From positions 57,628 through 121,627 of the forward strand of contig UCJA01000025.1 in the NCBI GenBank assembly GCA_900472675.1: 64,000 bases of DNA. The letters run 5' to 3'. The position numbers and the translations under genes are program-made. How positions within the stretch are numbered: the first letter of the stretch is position 1; every line of letters starts with the position of its first letter. The notes beneath the pieces were generated by a model. That model did not search any database. It worked only from the letters and a program-made list of their open reading frames with translations, and had not been told where the DNA came from. The stretch comes from Hyphomicrobiales bacterium (GTDB lineage Bacteria; Pseudomonadota; Alphaproteobacteria; Rhizobiales; Rhizobiaceae). Shown in pieces: positions 1 through 7,995 of this stretch.

Positions 1-629
1 AGTGACGCGGCAATGTCTTCACCAGCCGGCAGATAGGCGCGGGTGGAGCGGTCCGGCGGATCGACCACCAGGATTTCCACGCGCTCCGCCCCCTGCAGGA
101 AGGGCAGGGCGTCGAAGGTCGCACGCGATGCCTCGCGGGACCCGTTCCAGGCGATCATGACGTTCCGGACCGGCTTGAGCTCGGTCATGGCATGGGGAAT
201 GAGCAGCAGCGGGCGACCGCTCTCAAAAAGGAAAGACTCAAGGTCGGCCCGGTGGTCCGCATGCGAAGGATCGCTCTGGCTGGCAATCACGAGGTCGGCA
301 GTACGGGCGGACTCCATGAATGGATTGGAGCTGTAGCCGGCCGATGACATGAAGCTGCGCCAGTCGGTGGAAATGCCCTTGCCCTCCGCATGCAGCTTGA
401 ATATCTGCTGCACCTGCGCGGTTTCCTTCTGGGCGATCTCTTGCAGCACCTGGATGGCAGCCGGATCCGGAATTTCCATCGGCGCGATCAGCGGCACGGC
501 CGACAGGGTTTCCGCATGGCAGCCGATCAGATGCGCCGAAAACTGCGTGGCAAGCGCCGTCCCGAATGCACTGATCTGGGGCGCGTTCTGCGCGGTGTCC
601 AGAACGGCAAGGATTGTCTTATAGGCCAT
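1..629 (-). CDS. UspA-type universal stress protein (3' end outside window)
   Basis: The protein starts MAYKTILAVLDTAQ and runs about 209 residues before the window edge cuts it. The N-terminal half is a Usp-like alpha/beta domain. A second Usp-like unit begins near residue 158 with RNVMIAWNGSREASRA, the usual opening of the second half of tandem UspA proteins of about 280 residues. Proteins of this type are cytoplasmic and help survival under stress; the ligand and trigger cannot be read here. The start is the ATG at 629. Nothing upstream on this strand suggests an operon, since the next gene ends at 743. Confidence 0.85.
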   Translation of the reverse strand, partial: MAYKTILAVLDTAQNAPQISAFGTALATQFSAHLIGCHAETLSAVPLIAPMEIPDPAAIQVLQEIAQKETAQVQQIFKLHAEGKGISTDWRSFMSSAGYSSNPFMESARTADLVIASQSDPSHADHRADLESFLFESGRPLLLIPHAMTELKPVRNVMIAWNGSREASRATFDALPFLQGAERVEILVVDPPDRSTRAYLPAGEDIAAS

Positions 630-742
630 GGGCGTCTTCCTCGTAGCTGAAACGGGTGCGGAACCAATAGGACATGCATCTTGTCGCCCGCTTGATCCGC
701 GTCAAGCCGGCAGGGTCTCTTTGCCACCCCGACGGGCGATGC

Positions 743-1528
743 TCAGGCCTCCGCCGTCGGGTTCTGCGGGATGCGGGAGGCCTCGATCCCCGCGATCATC
801 GCCTGGACGGCCTCGGCAGCCGCATCGAGCACCTCCTGGTCGCGCGCCCGCACCACGATCTCGGTGGAGAAGCGCTGGCCGTCGTACTTCGGGTATGATC
901 CGATGCTGGTCTGCGGGTGTGCCTTCTGCACGGCGCCAAGCGGCATGCCGATGTCGCCCTCGCCGTAGGGGCAGGGAATGGCCCGCGACAGGACCTTCGC
1001 CCCGGTGCGCAGCGTCGGTAGAACGTTATCGACCATGGCCTGGAAGACCTGGGGAACGCCAGCCATGACGTAGACATTGCCGATGATGAAGCCCGGCGCC
1101 GTCGAAACAGGGTTGGCGATATGCCGCGCCCCTTGAGGCATGCGGGCCATGCGCTGGCGGGCCTCGGTGAATTCCATCTCCCGGCGGGCATACATCTCGG
1201 CAAGCAGCGTCATCGCATCGGCGTCATGGACGCAAGGCACGCCGAAGGCCTTGGAGACCGAATCGGCGGTGATGTCGTCGTGGGTCGGGCCGATGCCGCC
1301 GGACGTGAAGACGTAGTCGAAGCGGCTTCGCAGCGCATTAAGGGCGTCCACGATCGCATCTTCGTCATCCGCAACGATGCGCACTTCCCTGAGCTCGATG
1401 CCGGACAGCGTCAGCAATTCAGCCAGATGGACGATGTTCTTGTCCTTGGTCCGGCCAGACAGGAGTTCGTCGCCGATGGCCAGAATCGCGGCCGTGACGA
1501 GAGAGGATGATGAGGCATTGACCGACAT
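743..1528 (-). CDS. CinA/MoaB-like molybdopterin-binding domain protein
   Basis: A protein of 261 residues with the MoCF-biosynthesis/CinA N-terminal fold: AILAIGDELLSG at residues 14-25 and FTSGGIGPTHDD at 74-85 are the two signature loops. It lacks the C-terminal nicotinamide-nucleotide amidase domain of full CinA, as many alphaproteobacterial single-domain homologues do. Those are annotated as competence/damage-inducible or molybdopterin-binding proteins; the substrate is not established. The ATG at 1528 is preferred over the upstream in-frame start because AAGGAGAT lies just before it. Confidence 0.88.
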   Translation of the reverse strand: MSVNASSSSLVTAAILAIGDELLSGRTKDKNIVHLAELLTLSGIELREVRIVADDEDAIVDALNALRSRFDYVFTSGGIGPTHDDITADSVSKAFGVPCVHDADAMTLLAEMYARREMEFTEARQRMARMPQGARHIANPVSTAPGFIIGNVYVMAGVPQVFQAMVDNVLPTLRTGAKVLSRAIPCPYGEGDIGMPLGAVQKAHPQTSIGSYPKYDGQRFSTEIVVRARDQEVLDAAAEAVQAMIAGIEASRIPQNPTAEA

Positions 1529-1770
1529 GGGGATCTCCTTGGGACGCGTTACTCCTATGCCCAAAGAATAAAGGACAAAAGCGCTTTCTTGGACGGACGC
1601 AGAACGGCAGCCCTGTCATGGATTTGTCGCTGCAAGTCATTTAACGTGGCGAAGGTTGAACACTGCGTCTGCCCGGGTGCAGGTTCCAAACTGCGCGGAA
1701 GCCGGTATTGCTGGTACCCGGATCACAGGCGGCATCGCCGCCGGCACGAACACAACAACAGGAGAAGATC

Positions 1771-2370
1771 ATGGCGAAGGTTTTGGTTCTTTACTACTCG
1801 GCTTACGGCCACATCGAGACCATGGCATATGCCGTTGCCGAGGGCGCGAAGTCGGCCGGCGCGGACGTAACCGTCAAGCGCGTTCCCGAACTCGTTCCGG
1901 AAGCAGTTGCCGCCTCGTCCCATTTCAAGATGAACCAGGAAGCGCCGATCGCCACCCCGGACGAGCTGGCTGATTACGACGCCATCATCTTCGGCTGCGG
2001 TACCCGCTTCGGCACCATGGCATCGCAGATGCGCAACTTCATCGACCAGACCGGCGGCCTCTGGGCGCAGGGCAAGCTGGTCGGCAAGGTCGGTTCGGTC
2101 TTCACCTCGACCGCCACCCAGCACGGCGGCCAGGAATCCACCATCCTTGGCTTTGTACCCACGCTTCTGCACCACGGCATGGTCGTCGTAGGCCTGCCCT
2201 ACGCCTTCCAGGGCCAGATGGGCCTCGACGAAATCCTCGGCAGCTCGCCTTACGGCGCAGCGACCATCACCGGTGGTGACGGATCGCGTCAGCCTTCGCA
2301 GGTCGAGCTCGACGCTGCCCGCTTCCAGGGCAACCACGTGGCCAAGATCGCAGCGAAGATCGCAGCCTAA
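1771..2370 (+). CDS. wrbA: NAD(P)H:quinone oxidoreductase WrbA
   Basis: 199 residues, the usual WrbA length. It starts MAKVLVLYYSAYGHIETMA, the flavodoxin-like FMN phosphate-binding loop, and has the conserved GTRFGTMASQMRNF and FTSTATQHGGQE blocks. WrbA uses FMN and NAD(P)H for two-electron reduction of quinones, which avoids semiquinone and oxidative stress. The ATG at 1771 follows GGAGAAGATC, so the longer upstream reading is rejected. It is probably a single-gene transcript: a strong terminator hairpin follows at 2391. Confidence 0.95.
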   Translation: MAKVLVLYYSAYGHIETMAYAVAEGAKSAGADVTVKRVPELVPEAVAASSHFKMNQEAPIATPDELADYDAIIFGCGTRFGTMASQMRNFIDQTGGLWAQGKLVGKVGSVFTSTATQHGGQESTILGFVPTLLHHGMVVVGLPYAFQGQMGLDEILGSSPYGAATITGGDGSRQPSQVELDAARFQGNHVAKIAAKIAA

Positions 2371-2390
2371 GACTCTTCAGACGAACAAAA

Positions 2391-2421
2391 GGGCGCGATG
2401 CTCCGGCATCGCGCCCTTTTT
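2391..2421 (+). terminator. Rho-independent terminator of wrbA
   Basis: Perfect 10-bp stem GGGCGCGATG/CATCGCGCCC with a 6-nt loop, followed by TTTTT, 20 bases after the wrbA stop. The A-rich stretch before the stem could also serve the opposite strand, where the lipoprotein gene ends at 2470. Confidence 0.85.
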
Positions 2422-2469
2422 CGTGCGACCCGTCCGCAAGAGACGGGTCAGTATCAGCGGTAGCAGGGC

Positions 2470-2865
2470 TCAGCCGTTGTCTTGCAGCCAGACCCGGCGA
2501 GGCGGGCGCTGGTCCCGGCCGTCTTCGCGTCCTTCGCCACGGGGCCGCACGTCGTCTCGGCCAGGGCGCCCGTCGCGGTCGATGCGGCTCGGCTGCCGAT
2601 CGTCGCGATCGAACCGCGAACGGTCGTAGCGCGAAGGCTCATAGCGGGGCCGCTCATAACGCGGCGGTTCGTAACGGGGACGCTCATAGCGCGGCGCACT
2701 GTAATAAGGTTGGTAGTGAGGCGCGCGATTGTATGTCGGTGCCGTCTCGTAATATTCGCCTTCACTGACGCATCCGGTAAGCGCCAGGCAGCAGCCGCCG
2801 AGCAAGAGGCTGACGCTCCACTTCCGGAAATTCAACGTGCCAGCAATCGATTTCATGTCTGTCAT
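2470..2865 (-). CDS. Putative Arg/Tyr-rich lipoprotein
   Basis: 131 residues. The N-terminus has a hydrophobic segment ending in the lipobox LTGC (Cys about 31), so it is probably exported and lipidated. The mature part is low complexity with repeats of the type PRYERPRYEPPRY, then an Asp/Arg-rich tail. I do not recognise a family. Start choice: the ATG at 2865 has GGGGGAGG at good spacing, while the ATG at 2871 abuts that site and the one at 2856 also remains possible. It may bind anionic surfaces through its basic repeats, but that is only inferred from composition. Confidence 0.6.
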   Translation of the reverse strand: MTDMKSIAGTLNFRKWSVSLLLGGCCLALTGCVSEGEYYETAPTYNRAPHYQPYYSAPRYERPRYEPPRYERPRYEPSRYDRSRFDRDDRQPSRIDRDGRPGRDDVRPRGEGREDGRDQRPPRRVWLQDNG

Positions 2866-3063
2866 TTCCATCCTCCCCCGTGTCACTCGGCGATACTGTG
2901 TCGATACACGGTCCTGCCATCAGTCGCCCGAACTCTAGTCACCGAAACTTGAACAGCTGCTGAATGTGCAGGAGCAGAATTTGCCGATTGCGCCGACGGT
3001 GCGCCCTTCGGGCATTTGATAGCTTGACGAAGTTCATGAAGTTCACGAAACAGGACCCCCAAC

Positions 3064-3148
3064 GCGGACGTGGCGAAACTGGTAGACGCAAGGGACTTAA
3101 AATCCCTCGACTTCGGTCATACGGGTTCGACCCCCGTCGTCCGCACCA
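3064..3148 (+). tRNA. tRNA-Leu (anticodon UAA)
   Basis: 85 nt including an encoded CCA. Acceptor arms GCGGACG/CGTCCGC pair fully, there is a long class II variable arm, a T-loop GGTTCGACCCC, and an anticodon loop with TAA. Transcribed ahead of ilvA but not obviously linked to it. Confidence 0.95.
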
Positions 3149-3195
3149 GTTCTTGAAGTCGCTGCAGGCGGCTGGCATTTCAGTGGAAGACGGAT

Positions 3196-4446
3196 GTGAC
3201 GACAGACGGCGTGAACACGGCCATGGACGCGATGCGGGAGATCTTTCCCGAGACGCCGCTGCAGCTTAACGAACACCTCAGCCGCCGCTATGGCGCTGAT
3301 ATCTGGCTGAAGCGCGAGGACCTCTCTCCGGTCCGCTCCTACAAGATCCGCGGTGCCTTCAATTTCTTCCGCAAGGTGACGGCGGCGGGTGGCACGGGCA
3401 AGACCTTCGTCTGCGCCTCTGCCGGCAACCATGCGCAGGGCTTTGCCTTCGTCTGCCGCCACTTCGAGGTACAGGGCGTGGTCTTCATGCCGGTGACGAC
3501 ACCGCAGCAGAAGATCGACAAGACCCGCATGTTCGGCGGCCCCTACATCACCATCCGCCTGGTCGGCGACATCTTCGACCAATGCTATGCGGCAGCACGA
3601 AGCTATGTGGAGGAGATCGACGGCCTGCTGGTGCCGCCCTTCGACCATGCCGACATTATTGAGGGCCAGGCCACAGTCGCAGCCGAGGTGATGCTCCAGC
3701 TCCCGGACGGCACGGTGCCGGATCTGGTCATCCTGCCGGTCGGCGGCGGCGGCCTTGCCTCGGGCATGACAGGCTACCTGAAGGACGTGGTGGCGACCTC
3801 GGCCTTCCTCTTTGCCGAGCCATCCGGCGCGCCGAGCCTGCGCCAAAGTCTGGAGGCGGGTGCTCTTCTGACGCTGCCGAAGGTGGATAATTTCGTCGAC
3901 GGGGCCGCGGTCGCGCGCATCGGCGACCTCAACTTCCAGGCGCTCAAGCACTTCCTGCCGCAACAGGTACAGCTTGTTCCGGAAAATGCCATCTGCGTCA
4001 CCATCGGCGAGATGCTGAACCTCGAGGGCGTCGTGCTGGAGCCGGCCGGCGCACTGTCGATCACCGCATTGGAAATGCTCGGCCCGGAACAGCTCGCCGG
4101 GAAGACCGTGGTCTGCGTCGTCTCCGGTGGCAATTTCGATTTCGAACGCCTGCCCGACGTCAAGGAGCGGGCCATGCGCTACTCGGGCCTGAAGAAATAC
4201 TTTATCCTGCGGCTGGCCCAGCGCCCCGGCGCCTTGCGCGATTTCCTCAACCTGCTCGGCCCGAGCGATGATATCGCCCGCTTCGAATACCTGAAGAAGT
4301 CTGCCCGCAACTTCGGCTCGATCTTGATTGGCATCGAAACCACCGGTCCTGAAAGCTTTGCAGCGCTGCTGCAGCGTTTCGAGGAGGCAGGTCTCGGCTA
4401 TCAGGATATCACCGACAACGAGATCCTCGCCAACCTCATCATCTGA
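3196..4446 (+). CDS. ilvA: Threonine ammonia-lyase (threonine dehydratase)
   Basis: 416 residues. A PLP-dependent enzyme converting threonine to 2-oxobutanoate, first step of isoleucine synthesis. The PLP lysine is in SYKIRGAFN (K50), followed by SAGNHAQG (75-82) and the glycine-rich phosphate loop VGGGGLASG. The C-terminal part (from about 330, KKYFILRLAQRPGALRDF) is a single ACT-like regulatory domain, as in the short Bacillus-type IlvA (TIGR02079) rather than the E. coli form with two domains. The reading frame opens at GTG 3196; an ATG at residue 10 is an alternative start. Likely inhibited by isoleucine through the ACT-like domain (family knowledge). Confidence 0.93.
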   Translation: MTTDGVNTAMDAMREIFPETPLQLNEHLSRRYGADIWLKREDLSPVRSYKIRGAFNFFRKVTAAGGTGKTFVCASAGNHAQGFAFVCRHFEVQGVVFMPVTTPQQKIDKTRMFGGPYITIRLVGDIFDQCYAAARSYVEEIDGLLVPPFDHADIIEGQATVAAEVMLQLPDGTVPDLVILPVGGGGLASGMTGYLKDVVATSAFLFAEPSGAPSLRQSLEAGALLTLPKVDNFVDGAAVARIGDLNFQALKHFLPQQVQLVPENAICVTIGEMLNLEGVVLEPAGALSITALEMLGPEQLAGKTVVCVVSGGNFDFERLPDVKERAMRYSGLKKYFILRLAQRPGALRDFLNLLGPSDDIARFEYLKKSARNFGSILIGIETTGPESFAALLQRFEEAGLGYQDITDNEILANLII

Positions 4447-4539
4447 GGCGGGCGATACCGCAAACAAGTGACGCATTCGGCTGCGGTTTTGATGGTCTCG
4501 CTGCTTCCGGCGGACGAGGGAATATGCTAGGCAGCAGCC

Positions 4540-4863
4540 ATGGCATCATTTCTCTCGAACATCATTTCCATGTTTTCCGGCGGCGATAAGTCGGAGGCAT
4601 CCCCTGCGCCGGCAGCCGAGCCGCAGGTCTACGGCGACTGCCGGATCTTTGCCGAGCCCTTGCGCGAAGGCAATCAGTTCCGCCTGGCGGGACGGATCGA
4701 AAAGGACGTGAATGGACAGGTCCTGACGCGCAGCTTTGTGCGGGCAGACGTCTTCACCAGTCATGACGACGCAGCCGAATACGCCGTTCGCAAGGCGCAG
4801 CAGATTATCGACCAGAACGGACCGTCACTATTTTCCGACGGCGAGATCTCGCGCACCGCGTGA
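4540..4863 (+). CDS. HlyU-like family protein
   Basis: 107 residues. The region from about 30 on (VYGDCRIFAEPLREGNQFRL... SFVRADVFTSHDDAAEYAVRKAQQII) matches the small HlyU-like family (PF10115) common in Rhizobiales. This is distinct from the ArsR-type HlyU of Vibrio, so a regulatory role should not be assumed. The N-terminus is hydrophobic followed by a Ser/Ala/Pro linker. Start ATG 4540. It ends before a strong inverted repeat, convergent with azoR. Confidence 0.75.
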   Translation: MASFLSNIISMFSGGDKSEASPAPAAEPQVYGDCRIFAEPLREGNQFRLAGRIEKDVNGQVLTRSFVRADVFTSHDDAAEYAVRKAQQIIDQNGPSLFSDGEISRTA

Positions 4864-4888
4864 GCTGCAGTATTTTTTCCTGAACGCC

Positions 4889-4918
4889 GAACGGCCGCAA
4901 CCTGTGTTGCGGCCGTTC
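4889..4918. terminator. Inverted repeat between convergent genes (possible terminator)
   Basis: Perfect 13-bp stem GAACGGCCGCAAC/GTTGCGGCCGTTC with a 4-nt loop, between the convergent HlyU-like gene and azoR. No T-tract follows on either strand, so termination would be weak or Rho-assisted. Confidence 0.5.
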
Positions 4919-4954
4919 TCGTTCATCGGGTTGGCATATCTGACGCAGGTGACT

Positions 4955-5572
4955 TTAGGCGGCCAGTGCCAGCTGCTGGGTGCGCTCCTGCGCCCCGGCG
5001 ATCGCCTTTTCCGCAGCTTCCGGTCCAAAGGCCGTGCCTTCCACGTAGATCACCTCGATGTCGGTCATGCCGAGGAAGCCAAGCACGGTCTTCAGGTAAG
5101 GCGTCGCATGGTTCATGCCGGCGGCGGGGCCTTCCGAATAGATGCCGCCCGACGACAGCACGATGTAGACCTTCTTGCCGGTCGCAAGGCCGACCGGACC
5201 TTCCGGCGTGTAGCGGAAGGTCACGCCGGCACGCGCCACATTGTCGATCCAGGACTTCAGCGTCGAATAGATGTTGAAGTTGATGAGGCCCGTCGCCAGG
5301 ACCACCGTATCGGCCGCGAGAAGCTCGGCGACCAGCTTGTCGGAGTAATCCGCGGCCGCGGCTTCTTCAGAGGTGCGGGCCTCTGCCGGCTTGCGGATTG
5401 CCGATGTGGTCACAGTATCGAGATGCGAGATCGGGCTGAGACCGAGGTCCCGGTGGGTCACACTGCTGCCTGGGTGCTGGGCGACGAGCTTGTTGACGAA
5501 GTCCGTCGCGATCTTGTTGGACAGCGACTCATCGCCGCGCGGGCTGGATGTGACAAGAAGAATGGAAGACAT
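4955..5572 (-). CDS. azoR: FMN-dependent NADH-azoreductase
   Basis: 205 residues, the typical AzoR length. MSSILLVTSSPRGDESLSNK is the FMN phosphate-binding N-terminus, and the FNIYSTLKSWIDNVARAGVTF region is conserved in the family. AzoR dimers reduce quinones and azo compounds with NADH. The gene diverges from a LysR regulator at 5706 with about 130 bp between them, the usual layout for LysR-controlled quinone-responsive reductases. Start ATG 5572. Confidence 0.93.
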   Translation of the reverse strand: MSSILLVTSSPRGDESLSNKIATDFVNKLVAQHPGSSVTHRDLGLSPISHLDTVTTSAIRKPAEARTSEEAAAADYSDKLVAELLAADTVVLATGLINFNIYSTLKSWIDNVARAGVTFRYTPEGPVGLATGKKVYIVLSSGGIYSEGPAAGMNHATPYLKTVLGFLGMTDIEVIYVEGTAFGPEAAEKAIAGAQERTQQLALAA

Positions 5573-5705
5573 GAGCTAGATCCTTCGCAGTGGATGAATG
5601 ACAGGCGGCATGTCGCCTGTCCGTAGCGCGGAAACTACCCGTGGACGCCCATCCAGAAAACTGGGATAATCTGGAAGATCTCTATCGATGAAGTGGATAT
5701 GTCCG

Positions 5706-6674
5706 ATGGATGCCAACCCGACACTCGACCAGCTCCAGGTGTTTCTCGCCATCGCCGACAGCGGCAGTTTCTCGGCCGCAGCCCGCTCCCTCAACCGCGC
5801 CCAGTCGGTGATCAGCTATACGATCGCCAATCTGGAGAAGCAGCTGGATGTACCACTGTTCGAGCGCAGCGGCGCCCGGCAGCCGAAGCTGACCGACGCG
5901 GGCAGGGCGATGCTGACGGACGCAAGGCGCATCGTGGCCGATCTCCAGGTCATGCGCTCGCGGGCCAAGAGCATCCGGCAGGGCCTGGAGGCCGAGGTCT
6001 CCATCGCCATCAGCGTCATGGTGCCGACGGAGGTCCTGGTGCCCGAGCTCAAGGAATTCCGCAGGCAGTTTCCGACCGTGGCCATCAACCTCAATCTTGG
6101 CGAACTCGGCATGGTGATGAACATGGTGCTCACCGGCAAGGCGGATATCGGTATTGGTGGCGCCCCGGTGCGTCAGGACGATCTGATCGTGGCGGAAAAG
6201 ATCGGCCATTCCTTCATGCTGCCGATGGCAGCGCCGGATCATCCACTGGCACGTCTTGGTCGGCCGCTGACGATTGCCGACGTTCGCGAGGAGACCCAAC
6301 TGGTGGTGACGGACATGTCTGGACTGACGGCGGGCCGCGATTTCAACGTGCTGTCCTATAAGACCTGGCGGATCAGCGACATTCCCACCAAGCACCAGCT
6401 GATCAAGGGCGGCCTCGGCTGGGGCGGGCTGCCCGCCTCGCTGGTCCGCGAGGACATCCGCAACGGTGATCTCGTGGCGCTCGATCTCGATGCCTACGAG
6501 CAGGGCGAGTATCCCCTCTACGCCCTGCGCAAGGCCGCCAACCCACCCGGTCCGGCTGGCCAGTGGCTGATCGACAGTCTCGGCAAACGGCTGTCCGGAT
6601 GCCCACGGCACCCGGAATTTTCGGAAATCCTGAAAGGCAACCGCGAAATGGAGTTCGGCACAGCCGCCGAATGA
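5706..6674 (+). CDS. LysR-family transcriptional regulator
   Basis: 322 residues from the chosen start. The N-terminal winged HTH is clear: MDANPTLDQLQVFLAIADSG, then SFSAAARSLNRAQSVISYTI. A LysR substrate-binding domain follows from about residue 90 (VSIAISVMVPTEVLVPELK). The ATG at 5706 fits the normal distance to the HTH; an upstream ATG at 5688 adds six residues. Divergent from azoR, so it probably controls azoR and itself from the shared intergenic region. Confidence 0.88.
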   Translation: MDANPTLDQLQVFLAIADSGSFSAAARSLNRAQSVISYTIANLEKQLDVPLFERSGARQPKLTDAGRAMLTDARRIVADLQVMRSRAKSIRQGLEAEVSIAISVMVPTEVLVPELKEFRRQFPTVAINLNLGELGMVMNMVLTGKADIGIGGAPVRQDDLIVAEKIGHSFMLPMAAPDHPLARLGRPLTIADVREETQLVVTDMSGLTAGRDFNVLSYKTWRISDIPTKHQLIKGGLGWGGLPASLVREDIRNGDLVALDLDAYEQGEYPLYALRKAANPPGPAGQWLIDSLGKRLSGCPRHPEFSEILKGNREMEFGTAAE

Positions 6675-6701
6675 TCTGTCACGGCGGCCGGCTCGCTTCC
6701 G

Positions 6702-6834
6702 CTAGAGCACCAGCCTGAACTTCGCAAAACCGTTTTTGCCATCGCCGGCGTCCTCGATTTTCGCACCCTTCACCGATTGCGCGAACTGGCGGGCTTTCGG
6801 ACCCGTCTCGAACAGGGCGCTGGTTCCCGGCAGC
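6702..6834 (-). pseudogene. Duplicated 3' fragment of cpdB
   Basis: These 133 bases match 9376-9508, the last 44 codons plus stop of cpdB, with 6 mismatches counted by eye (about 95%). The frame still reads through LPGTSALFETGPKARQFA to the final FRLVL-type ending and stop. Identity begins at the stop codon and ends abruptly at 6834, beyond which the sequence is unrelated. It has no start and is a gene remnant. It lies just downstream of the pLGIC gene, so two copies flank the sensor/channel pair. Confidence 0.85.
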
Positions 6835-6933
6835 AACTCTCCAACTATCCTGGTCCCGGTCAGATGCTGGGCAAGTCGAGGCAGGGCGCCAAACCCCTCG
6901 ATGAAGCGGCGGAATAGGCTGTTCGACGATCTG

Positions 6934-7995
6934 TCAGGCCAGTGATCGCAGGATCACGCACCCGCAGATGATCACGAACAGCCCAGGCAGCAGATGTCGC
7001 ATCACCTGCCGCGTCTCCTCCGGCAGGTGCGGAAAGCGGGCCTGAAGCGGAAAGCGGCTGCTTTCCATGAAGAGGTCTGTCAGTAGGGTGATGATCAGGT
7101 AGAAATATCCGATCGAGATCATCAGCGCGATCGGCGAATTTACCGACATGCTGCCTGGAAAGCTTGACTCGAACGTGAAACCGAGTGCGGCAAGCGCAAG
7201 AAGCGCTGAGTAGGTGATGCTGGGCCTGTCGCTGACGGCTCCCCACAGGATGAACAGGGAGACAGACAGCACGGCCACGAACGGCACGAAGATGCGCAGC
7301 ACGTAGCGGGGCCAGTTGCGCGACATGTCGATCTCCACGCTCAGTCGGGAGAAGGGCCGGGCATTCCAGCCGTAAAAGCTTTCATTGCGAAAGGTCAGCG
7401 ACTGCGCGGTCCAGTCGGAGATGGTCAGGCGGTCCGCATAGCTAGAGACGGCCCGGTCGCTGTCGTTGACCACGAAGACCACGTCATCCGACGGATGGTA
7501 TTGCGATACGAAGGAGAAGGCGACCCGCTGGGTGTCGAACGGAAAGGCCGAAAGGTCCGTTCGGAAGCGGAAGTCGCCGGCAATCTGCTCGATCAGTTGA
7601 ACCCGCCCGTCCGAATAGACCGAGATGCTGGATGTCGATGAGCGCGCTTCACCGATCTGCCCTTCGGTGATCAATGCTGGCGTCCAGATCTCGCCGATCC
7701 TCGCCTTGGCGTCCTCTCCCGCATAATCCAGCCGCTGACGGCCGGCCTTGATGGCATCGAACCGCAGGGTCGGGTCCTGCCATGTCTGCCGGATCTCGAT
7801 GATCGCCGAGACTTCCCCGCTTGTTTCCTGGATCTTGGTCATGTCGAGCATCCGGAACGAGACATGCGCCCGCAGCGGCCGGCTGATCTCTTCCGGCAGG
7901 GCGTGCGAAGCCCTGTCGGCGTAAGCGGGGGCGGCGAACGCAAAACCCAGCCCGATGACCAACGCCAGCAGCCTTGCGATCTGAGCGTGCCTCAT
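6934..7995 (-). CDS. Pentameric ligand-gated ion channel (Cys-loop family, prokaryotic type)
   Basis: 353 residues. Signal peptide 1-26 (ending APAYA), a beta-rich extracellular ligand-binding region to about 229, then four membrane segments near 231-252, 259-276, 288-308 and 332-352. The Pro-loop signature is DLSAFPFDTQ (148-157), without the two cysteines of animal Cys-loop receptors, as in GLIC and ELIC. WPRYVLRIFVPF opens M1. Inner-membrane ion channel; the ligand is unknown. Its start overlaps the stop of the upstream sensor gene (ATGA), so the two are translationally coupled. Family assignment is strong; function is inferred. Confidence 0.9.
   Translation of the reverse strand: MRHAQIARLLALVIGLGFAFAAPAYADRASHALPEEISRPLRAHVSFRMLDMTKIQETSGEVSAIIEIRQTWQDPTLRFDAIKAGRQRLDYAGEDAKARIGEIWTPALITEGQIGEARSSTSSISVYSDGRVQLIEQIAGDFRFRTDLSAFPFDTQRVAFSFVSQYHPSDDVVFVVNDSDRAVSSYADRLTISDWTAQSLTFRNESFYGWNARPFSRLSVEIDMSRNWPRYVLRIFVPFVAVLSVSLFILWGAVSDRPSITYSALLALAALGFTFESSFPGSMSVNSPIALMISIGYFYLIITLLTDLFMESSRFPLQARFPHLPEETRQVMRHLLPGLFVIICGCVILRSLA

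Noticed and set aside
3097..4476. 459-residue minus-strand frame antisense to ilvA
   Set aside because: Composition is rich in Arg, Ala, His and Gln as expected for the reverse of a GC-rich gene; no domain motif.
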